In this document: one piece after another, positions 1 through 6,619 of the stretch
Layout: each line of letters starts with the position of its first letter
How positions within the stretch are numbered: position 1 is the first letter of the stretch
DNA from: Bacteroidales bacterium
GTDB lineage: Bacteria > Bacteroidota > Bacteroidia > Bacteroidales > UBA3824
Direction of reading: 5' to 3'
Assembly: GCA_017962175.1 (NCBI GenBank)
Contig: JAGCVU010000256.1
Span: 1-64,000, forward strand
Length of the DNA: 64,000 bases
Program-made: the position numbers and the translations under genes
The notes under the pieces: generated by a model
Databases searched by the model: none
Seen by the model: only the letters and a program-made list of their open reading frames with translations
What the model was told of the DNA's origin: nothing

Positions 1-180
1 ATATCTTGGTGTATTGAGGAATATGCCGTAGAAAACTCTGTTAATGCTGCTGAGGTGGGCAAGAGTTTTTCTGCCGATGGTGTAACAGATTTTTTGGCAA
101 CTCATTATGGTATTCTTCACACTCAGGGTAGAGAGTATATTCTTGAAACCATTGGCGATTATATAAAAAAAGGGAGGTAG
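1..180 (+). CDS. DUF3791-type protein, 3' end only
   Basis: The window opens inside this gene; 59 codons are visible before the TAG at 178-180. The residues read WCIEEYA ... HTQGREYILETIGDYI, which is the pattern of DUF3791 proteins, small proteins usually encoded directly before DUF3990 genes. Here the DUF3990 gene starts two bases after the stop, with a GGAGG ribosome site inside the end of this gene, so the two are co-transcribed. The family has no proven function that I know of; the arrangement suggests the neutralising partner of a toxin-like protein. The start lies outside the window. Confidence 0.75.
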   Translation: MSWCIEEYAVENSVNAAEVGKSFSADGVTDFLATHYGILHTQGREYILETIGDYIKKGR

Positions 181-182
181 TT

Positions 183-671
183 ATGATAGTTTATCACGGA
201 GGATATACCTCAGTTGTTGAGCCAAAAATAATTACCCCAAGCCGCTCGTTAGATTTCGGTAGTGGTTTTTATGCCACCACAAGTCTTGAACAAGCACAAA
301 AATGGTCGCTTATTAAAAAAGACCGTTTCCATTATGATGAGGCTGTGGTTTCGTGGTATGAGTTTGATGAATCGGTTTTTGACTCTACTTTTTATAAATG
401 TCGTTTTTTTAAAAAGGCTAACGAAGAATGGCTTGATTTTGTAATTTCTAATCGTCGTAATATAAATTTCAACTACGATTACGACATTGTGCGAGGCGCA
501 GTGGCTAACGACAATGTTTACGCAAGTCTCAACCTTTACGAAAATGGGTTTATTAGCAAAGAAGATTTGTTGAAAGAACTCCGCACTTGGGTTTATGTTG
601 ACCAAATATGTTTTCATACCAAAAAATCGTTGGAGTGTTTAAAATACATAAAATCAGAGGAGGTAAAATGA
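183..671 (+). CDS. DUF3990 protein, ADP-ribosyltransferase-like
   Basis: A 162-residue protein beginning MIVYHGGYT and containing DFGSGFYATTSLEQAQKW, the two hallmark blocks of DUF3990. That family is placed near ADP-ribosyltransferase folds (His in the first strand, a G-x-G-F-Y-x-T block next), so an NAD-using toxin role is an inference. A good GGAGG site lies 7-11 bases before the ATG. The gene is sandwiched between a DUF3791 gene and a 75-residue gene whose ATG overlaps this stop (ATGA). The tight three-gene packing supports a toxin-antitoxin-like cassette. No signal peptide or membrane segment is visible, so it should be cytoplasmic. Confidence 0.75.
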   Translation: MIVYHGGYTSVVEPKIITPSRSLDFGSGFYATTSLEQAQKWSLIKKDRFHYDEAVVSWYEFDESVFDSTFYKCRFFKKANEEWLDFVISNRRNINFNYDYDIVRGAVANDNVYASLNLYENGFISKEDLLKELRTWVYVDQICFHTKKSLECLKYIKSEEVK

Positions 672-895
672 TGCGACCAAAAGTTACACAACAGAATGTT
701 CACCTTTTTATACCCGATAAGGTGTCGAAAATTTGCGGACAACTTAGTCGCGATTATAATATGACTGTTAATCAGGCTATTGCCAAGGTTTATGCATCAA
801 AAGTTTATGAAACGCTCAGCCGCGAATCTTCAAAATTGTGGCAAGAAGGGTGGGTTTACATTTACCAACTTTTAAAAGAAGAAATTGACAAATGA
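668..895 (+). CDS. Small third component of the DUF3791/DUF3990 cassette
   Basis: A 75-residue protein, MMRPKVTQQNV..., read from the ATG at 668, which overlaps the preceding stop as ATGA and has AGGAGG just upstream. A longer in-frame reading from 608 lies inside the DUF3990 gene and is unlikely. The protein carries a central block resembling short ribbon-helix-helix or DUF3791-associated proteins (NMTVNQAIAKVYASKVYETL) and a tail W-x-x-G-x-x-Y-I-Y-x-L-L-K-E-E. Its own stop overlaps the next ATG at 892. Possible roles are antitoxin or autoregulator; no function can be assigned from the sequence alone. Confidence 0.65.
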   Translation: MMRPKVTQQNVHLFIPDKVSKICGQLSRDYNMTVNQAIAKVYASKVYETLSRESSKLWQEGWVYIYQLLKEEIDK

Positions 896-1554
896 CATTA
901 TCCGATTTAGATATTGACCTAATGCTGCGGCTGTTTGTGGGCTCGGTGCTTGGCGGAATTATCGGCTTGGAGAGAGAATATAGATCCAAATTTGCCGGGT
1001 TTCGCACGCATTTTCTTGTGGCATTGGGCAGTTCGCTGTTTATGGTGATGTCGATTCACGGATTCGACGATTTGGCTGTGCGTTACGATGCGTCGCGTAT
1101 TGCTGCTCAGATAGTTTCGGGTATCGGCTTTATTGGTGCGGGCGCAATTATGTTTCAAAAACACGCCGTCAGGGGACTCACCACTGCTGCGGGACTTTGG
1201 GTAACGGCGGCTATCGGTGTGTGCGCAGGTTCGGGAAAATTCCTTCTTGCTATTGCCGCCACGGTGATGGTGCTGCTCTGCCTCGAAACTCTTAATTTTG
1301 TGCTTAGCAAACTTGGCAAAAAGATTATTTCGCTAAGTATTTCGGCTCATTCAAAGGCTGAAATCACCACCATTTTACAAAACCTCAAAAACGCCGGTTT
1401 TAAAGTTGATACCTATAATATGGAGTTGAAAAAACGCGCCGACGGCGATGTTTACGAACTAACAATGGAGGTAAAGGTAAACCGCAAGGAGTACGATCAA
1501 AAAGTAAGTGAACTATTTGCTAACTTTGATGATGTTTCGATTGACACAATTTAA
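892..1554 (+). CDS. MgtC/SapB family membrane protein
   Basis: A 220-residue inner-membrane protein. The N-terminal 130 residues hold about four to five hydrophobic segments with the family blocks GGIIGLEREY, KFAGFRTH and GIGFIGAGAI, followed by GLTTAAGLW. The C-terminal 75 residues (about 145-220) form a soluble alpha/beta, ACT-like domain. MgtC proteins are tied to growth at low Mg2+ and to modulation of F-type ATPase or phosphate uptake in pathogens; many environmental homologues have unknown cargo. The start overlaps the preceding stop by four bases, so it may be read from the same transcript as the small cassette, although its function is unrelated. Confidence 0.88.
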   Translation: MTLSDLDIDLMLRLFVGSVLGGIIGLEREYRSKFAGFRTHFLVALGSSLFMVMSIHGFDDLAVRYDASRIAAQIVSGIGFIGAGAIMFQKHAVRGLTTAAGLWVTAAIGVCAGSGKFLLAIAATVMVLLCLETLNFVLSKLGKKIISLSISAHSKAEITTILQNLKNAGFKVDTYNMELKKRADGDVYELTMEVKVNRKEYDQKVSELFANFDDVSIDTI

Positions 1555-1598
1555 TTAATGCATAATTCATAATGCACAATGCATAATTTATAATTGAA
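1555..1598. repeat. Short direct/inverted CATAAT-type repeat
   Basis: Between mgtC and the alcohol dehydrogenase gene the DNA is built from imperfect copies of 'CATAATTCATAATG' and 'CACAATGCATAATT'. Similar AT-rich spacer repeats occur between genes in several phyla. The stretch is palindromic enough to form a hairpin, but no U-tract follows, so it is not a convincing terminator. Confidence 0.5.
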
Positions 1599-1612
1599 AA
1601 AATATAAACCTT

Positions 1613-2800
1613 ATGATAAATTTTACATATTACACGCCCACTGAGGTGGTTTTTGGAAAAGGTGCTGAACAGCAAACGGCATCGCTCATAAAAAAATATA
1701 ACGGCACTAATGTGCTTATCCATTACGGTGGCAAAAGTGCCGAACGTCTTGGATTAATTTCGCTCGTTACGCAAATGCTTGACAAAGAGGGTATTAAATA
1801 TACACTTTTGGGTGGAGTAGTGCCAAATCCGCGACTTTCGATGGTGCGCAAAGGTATAGAAATTTGTCGTGCTTATGGCATCAATTTTATACTTGCAATA
1901 GGAGGGGGCAGCGTTATAGATTCGTCTAAGGCAATTGCTTACGGCGTTGAATACGATGGCGATGTGTGGGATTTCTTTGATAATAAGGCTGTTCCGCAAA
2001 AATCTATGCCTGTGGGAGCAATTGTTACTATTCCTGCGGCAGGAAGCGAAATGAGCGATAGTTGCGTTATTACCAATGAAGATGGCGATTGGAAACGCGG
2101 CTCTAACAACAACCTCTGTCGCTGCAAGTTTGCCGTTATGAATCCTGAATTTACCTACTCGCTTCCGGCTTATCAAACTGCCTGCGGTGCGGTTGACATT
2201 ATGATGCACACTATGGAACGATATTTTAGTCCCGACACCGATATGACCCTCACCGACGCTATTGCTGAGGCACTTATGCGCACTGTTAAGGATACGGCAT
2301 ACGACCTTTTGAAAAATCCTAACGATTATCACGCACGTGCTCAAATGATGTGGGCTTCGAGTCTGTCGCACAACGATTTAACTGGCTGCGGCACTAAACG
2401 CGATTTTGCTACTCATCGTTTGGAACACGAACTCAGCGGAATGTTTGATGTGGCTCACGCGGCAGGGCTTTCGGCTTTGTGGGGCAGTTGGGCAAGATAT
2501 GTAATGAACGAGAATGTCAGCCGTTTTGTGCGTTTTGCCGTGAATGTAATGGGCGTAGAAAACGATTACAACAATCCCGAAAAAACGGCACTCAAAGGCA
2601 TTGAGGCAATGGAACGTTTTTATCACGATATTAATATGCCTGCCAATATCAGCGAACTTTTGGGTAAAAAACTTACCGATGCCCAAATCGACCAACTTGC
2701 CCAAAAATGCAGCCGTAGCGACACCATTACGCAAGGTTCGTTTAAAGTGCTGAAAATGGCAGATGTACGTGAAATATTTGCCTTGGCTAATAATGCTTAA
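1613..2800 (+). CDS. Iron-containing alcohol dehydrogenase (BDH type)
   Basis: A 395-residue protein of normal length for group III NAD(P)-dependent alcohol dehydrogenases. It starts INFTYYTPTEVVFGKG, the usual N-terminus of butanol-dehydrogenase-like members. Residues 97-104 hold the GGGS-x3-D dinucleotide-binding block. Metal ligands are in DIMMHTMERYF and in HRLEHELSGMFDVAHAAG. It probably interconverts aldehydes or ketones and alcohols in the cytoplasm, with NADPH as likely cofactor; the true substrate cannot be read from sequence. It converges with the next gene and their stop codons overlap by four bases. Confidence 0.9.
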   Translation: MINFTYYTPTEVVFGKGAEQQTASLIKKYNGTNVLIHYGGKSAERLGLISLVTQMLDKEGIKYTLLGGVVPNPRLSMVRKGIEICRAYGINFILAIGGGSVIDSSKAIAYGVEYDGDVWDFFDNKAVPQKSMPVGAIVTIPAAGSEMSDSCVITNEDGDWKRGSNNNLCRCKFAVMNPEFTYSLPAYQTACGAVDIMMHTMERYFSPDTDMTLTDAIAEALMRTVKDTAYDLLKNPNDYHARAQMMWASSLSHNDLTGCGTKRDFATHRLEHELSGMFDVAHAAGLSALWGSWARYVMNENVSRFVRFAVNVMGVENDYNNPEKTALKGIEAMERFYHDINMPANISELLGKKLTDAQIDQLAQKCSRSDTITQGSFKVLKMADVREIFALANNA

Positions 2801-3591
2801 CGATTTTTGTTGAGCACAAGAAACTGACGACGTATTTCGGGTGTCCAATATTTTAGTATATCGTTGAAAACGAATACTTTCATTGGCATCACTGTGAAAT
2901 TTTCGGTGGGAGTCCACCCTTTGACGTAACGCATTAAACAAGTTAGTGCGTTTACGTCGTCGTGCAGTTTTATGTAGTTGCGTGCAGCCCAGATATGATG
3001 GTCGTCGAGGGTGATAAGGTCGGCGTATTCCTCATAAATTTTTAGCACTTTTTCGGTTTCAATGGTGTTCCACATATACATCAGCATCGACGAAATCATA
3101 CGTGCCGATTCTTCGCGAGTGCACCCGTTGTTTTCAAAAATTATGGTGGATTGGCACTCGGCAGGGGTGATGATTTTTATCTTTTTGGGCGCGTCGGTGG
3201 TTTTCTGACCGTTGAGACGGCGCATTGCATTAAGATAGATATTTTCAAACGGTTTGGCAGCCGCATATCCGTATTCTTTTCGTTTTTGGGCAATGTAGTA
3301 GTCGAGAAACTCAATTGCGCGGCTTATACTGCCAGTTTTTTTTGCGGCGTAAACGTATGCGCGAAGGTGATGGTTAACGATAAGAGGGTCGTACCATTGA
3401 TGATCGGCAGGAAGCGAATGTTCATCAAAATACATTGCGTTTTTGAGGTCGTCGCGGTAGTAAGCGATTTCCGCCTTGGCAATGTTTTTAATGGTTTCGG
3501 GCGCGGAAGATTTTTCCAAAAGTTCCAAACCACGGTCTATTTCTCCCCCGCGAATTAGGTTAATTGCTGTTTGAAAATCGGTTTTTTTCAT
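2797..3591 (-). CDS. Unknown helical-repeat protein
   Basis: A 264-residue soluble protein with no family I recognise. The first 130 residues look like tetratricopeptide-style helix pairs (for example FQTAINLIRGGEIDRGLELLE and AIEFLDYYIAQKRKEYGY). The later part has a conserved-looking W-T-P-x-x-x-F pair (GWTPTENF and YWTPEIRR). No signal peptide or membrane segment is seen. Its -7 box TATCTTTG or TATATTTG lies upstream on the minus strand (3708-3715 or 3630-3637). It ends tail to tail against the alcohol dehydrogenase gene. A role as a protein-protein scaffold is only a guess. Confidence 0.7.
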   Translation of the reverse strand: MKKTDFQTAINLIRGGEIDRGLELLEKSSAPETIKNIAKAEIAYYRDDLKNAMYFDEHSLPADHQWYDPLIVNHHLRAYVYAAKKTGSISRAIEFLDYYIAQKRKEYGYAAAKPFENIYLNAMRRLNGQKTTDAPKKIKIITPAECQSTIIFENNGCTREESARMISSMLMYMWNTIETEKVLKIYEEYADLITLDDHHIWAARNYIKLHDDVNALTCLMRYVKGWTPTENFTVMPMKVFVFNDILKYWTPEIRRQFLVLNKNR

Positions 3592-3629
3592 AGTATGATT
3601 CTTTCGTTTCCAATATTTTTCTGATACCG

Positions 3630-3637
3630 CAAATATA
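3630..3637 (-). promoter_or_regulatory. Bacteroidota -7 box for the helical-repeat gene
   Basis: On the minus strand the bases read TATATTTG, 39 bases before the start codon of the gene ending at 2797. A second candidate, TATCTTTG, lies at 3708-3715 on the same strand. Both match the phylum's TAnnTTTG consensus. Confidence 0.5.
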
Positions 3638-3728
3638 CGATAAATGTATTAAAAAACAAATTTTATTGGGGGAAGGTACGACAAACCTTTCATTTTAGCC
3701 TTTTTTGCAAAGATAAAAAAAATATTTA

Positions 3729-3766
3729 TCAACCGAATACGATTATTAAATAATTGAGTATATTTG
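3729..3766 (+). promoter_or_regulatory. Promoter block shared with the TIR-Sel1 gene
   Basis: A 38-base block ending in the -7 box TATATTTG (3759-3766) lies 18 bases before the BRO-family start. It matches the block at 14194-14231, upstream of the TIR-Sel1 gene, at 33 of 38 positions, including an uninterrupted CGAATACGATT. The match extends well beyond the -7 box and so is more than ordinary promoter similarity. Confidence 0.7.
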
Positions 3767-3784
3767 TGCTATAAAAGTAATACA

Positions 3785-4636
3785 ATGGAACAAAACATAG
3801 CAATACAACTATTTGAAAATCACAAAATTCGCGTTGTTTGGGACGCGGAAAAAGATAAATATTTCTTTTCAATAGTAGATGTGATACAAGTGCTAACTGA
3901 GAGTACAGACGGTAGAAAATATTGGAACAAATTGAAACAGAGGCTAAAAGCCGAAGGAAATGAAACGGTGACAAATTGTCACCAGTTGAAATTACCTGCC
4001 GAAGATAATAAAATGCGTCTAACAGATGTTGCTGATATAGAGCAATTGTTACGATTAATTCAATCAATACCTTCAAAAAAGGCAGAACCAGTTAAACTAT
4101 GGCTTGCAGAAATAGGTAGTCAGCGTATTGACCAAATGATAGACCCCGAACTATCATTCCAAATGGCAATAGAGGACTATCGACGACAAGGTTACAGCGA
4201 TAAATGGATAGAAAATCGCATGAAATCCATCCGCACACGCAACGAACTCACTGACGAATGGAAACGTTCGGGAGTAACCGACCATAAAGATTTTGCTATG
4301 CTTACCAATATCCTAACAAAAGCGTGGAGTGGTATGACCACGGGGCAGTACAAAACATATAAAGGTCTCACAAAAGAGAATCTTCGTGACAATATGACAT
4401 CCATAGAATTGGCTCTTAACACATTAGCCGAAGCCGCTACAACAGAAATATCACGTCAGCGAAATCCAAAAGGTGTTAATGAAAGCAAACAGACGGCACA
4501 AGCGGGTGGTAACATTGCCAAAGGCGCACGGCAACAATTGGAAAAAGAAATCGGACATAGTATAATCTCCTCCTCAAAAGCATCTGATTACCTTTTGCCA
4601 ACAGAAGATAGCGAAACAAAGAAATTGAAAGAGTGA
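3785..4636 (+). CDS. BRO-family / DinD-like protein
   Basis: A 283-residue protein from the ATG at 3785 (MEQNIAIQLFENHKIRVVWD), chosen because the phylum promoter box ends 18 bases earlier and would exclude a longer start. Residues 1-115 form a Bro-N domain (KYFFSIVDVIQVLTES, YWNKLKQRLK), typical of phage antirepressors and DNA-damage-inducible protein D. Residues about 130-280 match the DinD-type C-terminal part (DRMIDPELSFQMAIEDYRRQGYSDKWI). It likely binds DNA and modulates gene expression or RecA-type activity, and it is common in mobile regions. The gene is alone, between convergent neighbours, and ends with TGA, which shows that TGA is a normal stop here. Confidence 0.88.
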   Translation: MEQNIAIQLFENHKIRVVWDAEKDKYFFSIVDVIQVLTESTDGRKYWNKLKQRLKAEGNETVTNCHQLKLPAEDNKMRLTDVADIEQLLRLIQSIPSKKAEPVKLWLAEIGSQRIDQMIDPELSFQMAIEDYRRQGYSDKWIENRMKSIRTRNELTDEWKRSGVTDHKDFAMLTNILTKAWSGMTTGQYKTYKGLTKENLRDNMTSIELALNTLAEAATTEISRQRNPKGVNESKQTAQAGGNIAKGARQQLEKEIGHSIISSSKASDYLLPTEDSETKKLKE

Positions 4637-4644
4637 AAACTACC

Positions 4645-5547
4645 TCACCCATACATCTCCGCCGCCTCTCTATGCATATCCCTTATCTCATCTGCGAGCC
4701 ATTGAGGTTCTATTACCATAGCCATTACGCCGCGTGAAAGTAGATGCGCCGAAAAATCAAATGTGGGACGCATCATGATTTCAAAATCAGAATAATCTTC
4801 ACCCTCAAAAATCTCGCGCTGTGTATGATGTAACGGAAGGTCGCGAAGTGCAAAACGTTCACTGTCAAACGCTCTTATCACAATCCTTTCCGCAGGTGCA
4901 TTTACCTCGCTGACAATGCCAAAACATTCTGAAAAATATTCCGCAGCATTAAAATCCGGGTCGATAACAAACTTTTGTTCTGAAACTTCCAAATGCGCAA
5001 ACCTGTCGAGCGAAAAAACTCCCATTCTGCCGTTGCGATGACGGCAAAGCACATACCACCGCTGACGAAATAGTTTAACGCAATATGGCATCATCAAAAA
5101 CTTGGTACAAACGTCGCTCCCATAACGACGATATTCGGCAGAAATCATCCGGCTGTTTTTCATTGCCTTGATAATCAACTCTAAGTACGTACCGCCCGAC
5201 GGAATATTCTCCAACAAAATTCTATCTTGTATGCCAAAACTTTGACTAATTATATTGTTGACACTCAGGGTAGAAATCATCCAATTTTGTACGCTGTGAG
5301 CATTAAAAACCTCATCATTTTCGATGTAATAACCATTTGTACGACGGTCGCAAGCGATATTGATGCCAAAAATATCCATTATAGCATCGCGGTGACGGTT
5401 AAAAGTGGTGCGCGAAAAAGTTCTGCCGTTGCTAAACGATGTACTTTCCCAACGCGTAGAAATTTCGGCAAAAGTAATCCCACGCATACGATGGATGATG
5501 TTGATAAGCCAAATATATTCTTGAACGCTATGTGTAGGTGTAGCCAT
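4645..5547 (-). CDS. WYL-domain transcriptional regulator
   Basis: A 300-residue protein from MATPTHSVQEYIW; an extra 31-residue upstream extension is low-complexity and was not used. Residues 1-65 form a winged-helix DNA-binding part (FAEISTRWESTSFSNGRTFSRTTF). Residues about 125-205 hold the WYL core with CVKLFRQRWYVLCRH and the arginine-rich strand. A C-terminal extension follows. WYL proteins bind nucleic-acid-like ligands and control defence or DNA-damage genes in many bacteria. It is divergent from the outer-membrane protein gene, and an 8-bp palindrome in the shared spacer (5595-5617) is a candidate operator. Confidence 0.9.
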   Translation of the reverse strand: MATPTHSVQEYIWLINIIHRMRGITFAEISTRWESTSFSNGRTFSRTTFNRHRDAIMDIFGINIACDRRTNGYYIENDEVFNAHSVQNWMISTLSVNNIISQSFGIQDRILLENIPSGGTYLELIIKAMKNSRMISAEYRRYGSDVCTKFLMMPYCVKLFRQRWYVLCRHRNGRMGVFSLDRFAHLEVSEQKFVIDPDFNAAEYFSECFGIVSEVNAPAERIVIRAFDSERFALRDLPLHHTQREIFEGEDYSDFEIMMRPTFDFSAHLLSRGVMAMVIEPQWLADEIRDMHREAAEMYG

Positions 5548-5594
5548 AATCAATGTTTTTTGCAATATTACAAAAAATTTTGAAAAAAAACAAC

Positions 5595-5617
5595 CTTGTA
5601 CCGCCAAATGGTACAAG
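5595..5617. promoter_or_regulatory. Palindrome, candidate WYL operator
   Basis: CTTGTACC, seven bases, GGTACAAG: perfect 8-bp arms in the 127-base spacer between the divergent WYL regulator and the beta-barrel protein gene. Its position is right for autoregulation and control of the neighbour. No U-tract follows on either strand, so it is not a terminator. Confidence 0.5.
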
Positions 5618-5674
5618 CGGCATTTTTCTTTGCAGCACAATTTTCAATAGTGTTTCACTTAAAAATTTACAACA

Positions 5675-6226
5675 ATGAAAAAGATAAATTTCACCATCGT
5701 TTTGTTGCTTGTTTGTATGGCAACATTTGCTCAAAATCTTGACCGTGGCTATCGTGGATTTGCCGAAGCCGGATTTGCCAAAGGCGGACTAAAAGATGCA
5801 ACCGTATTGGGTGCGCAAAACGTTAACCGATTGAATATCTCCACTGTACACGGCTATCAGTTCAACCCTCGATTTTATCTTGGCGGAGGTTTCGTAAATC
5901 ATTTTTATACCGAAGGGCATTATGCGTTTGCACTCTTTGCCAATATTCGCGTAGACATTTTGCAAAAAGCCAAAACCCCGTTTGTAGACTTCCGTGGCGG
6001 ACATTGTTACGGCGATTTTGCCGACGACCTCGACCTTGAAGACGGTTATTTAGCATTTTCGGTAGGATACCGTTTCAATCATTGCAATTTTTCAATAGGA
6101 TGGGAAGCCTCGCCGATGGAATATTCCAAAAGCGAAACCGGCAAATTACCCGATGCCAAAACCGCAAAAATTGTTGCCAACGCCCTAATGATAAAATTTG
6201 CCTTTGATTGGGGTGCCCGACAATAA
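5675..6226 (+). CDS. Secreted outer-membrane beta-barrel-like protein
   Basis: A 183-residue protein with a clear signal peptide (MKKINFTIVLLLVCMATFAQ, cleavage after the Ala-Gln junction region). The mature part alternates polar and aromatic residues in short strands such as YLGGGFVNHFY, AFALFANIRVDI, YLAFSVGYRFN and FSIGWEAS, the pattern of small outer-membrane barrels of the PorT or OmpW type. It ends without a sorting domain, as expected for a barrel whose last strand is terminal (MIKFAFDW). It is divergent from the WYL regulator and may be its target. The downstream 390 bases hold no gene but a probable structured RNA. Confidence 0.7.
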   Translation: MKKINFTIVLLLVCMATFAQNLDRGYRGFAEAGFAKGGLKDATVLGAQNVNRLNISTVHGYQFNPRFYLGGGFVNHFYTEGHYAFALFANIRVDILQKAKTPFVDFRGGHCYGDFADDLDLEDGYLAFSVGYRFNHCNFSIGWEASPMEYSKSETGKLPDAKTAKIVANALMIKFAFDWGARQ

Positions 6227-6278
6227 AAAAATTACAAAAAAAACTCGCAAATTGTATACAGCATTATCATAAAATCCG

Positions 6279-6286
6279 TATATTTG
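6279..6286 (+). promoter_or_regulatory. -7 box of the candidate RNA
   Basis: TATATTTG, a perfect Bacteroidota -7 box, 257 bases before a hairpin followed by seven T. It defines the likely 5' end of the RNA at about 6292. A well-spaced upstream TTTG is not obvious; TTG occurs at 6252. An 11-bp sequence at 6253-6263 recurs inverted at 6438-6448. Confidence 0.6.
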
Positions 6287-6292
6287 CATTGC

Positions 6293-6549
6293 CGACGTGT
6301 AAAATCGAAGGCAGACATATAGGCGTTACTAAACGCTTTGTTCTCGGCTCATTGAAATTTGGCCATTTCAAAAAAGTAATGCGAGACAAGGCAACGGTGA
6401 TGCCCTCGGATTATGTATTATAGGCATACATACGGTGTGCTGTATACATATTTTGCGTGGGCTAAGGCGTTGCTCGTTCAGCATTACAGGGCAAGGCCAA
6501 AGCCACAATGAGCGGGACGGGCAATTAGTCTAAAACCCGCGCTTTTTTT
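6293..6549 (+). ncRNA. Candidate free-standing structured RNA
   Basis: About 257 bases with their own promoter and terminator and no credible reading frame. Visible stems, in order: GCGTT/AACGC at 6323-6336; a long compound hairpin 6338-6389 with outer arms TTGT-CTCG / CGAG-ACAA (one bulged T) and inner 7-bp arms TTGAAAT / ATTTCAA; a GGCA/TGCC hairpin at 6390-6404; 7-bp arms GCTCGTT / AATGAGC (6472-6478 with 6507-6513, one G-U pair) enclosing a GGC-CAAA-GCC hairpin; and the terminal GCGGG/CCCGC hairpin before T7. It matches none of the housekeeping RNAs I tested by eye (RNase P, tmRNA, SRP, 6S). It sits directly before the Z1 helicase operon, so it may belong to that system. Confidence 0.6.
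6512..6549 (+). terminator. Rho-independent terminator of the candidate RNA
   Basis: GCGGG (6512-6516) pairs with CCCGC (6536-6540), followed by GC and seven T. It closes the RNA before the helicase operon, whose ATG is 71 bases further on. The left arm partly overlaps the AATGAGC stem, so the two may compete. Confidence 0.6.
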
Positions 6550-6619
6550 ATGTAACAATGTTTCTGATTTGGGTTTTGCAGAAATGAGGATTTTACTAAA
6601 CCTAATAATATAAAGACAA

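Noticed and set aside
5548-5640. 31-residue N-terminal extension of the WYL regulator
   Set aside because: It covers the likely operator and promoter and adds no recognisable sequence; the ATG at 5547 fits better.
6208-6423. 71-codon reading frame over the candidate RNA
   Set aside because: It starts inside the barrel protein gene, crosses the RNA's promoter and strong stems, and its product has no domain-like pattern.
6293-6549. Retron or RNase P, tmRNA, SRP or 6S RNA
   Set aside because: No reverse transcriptase lies nearby, and none of the conserved cores of those RNAs can be seen.
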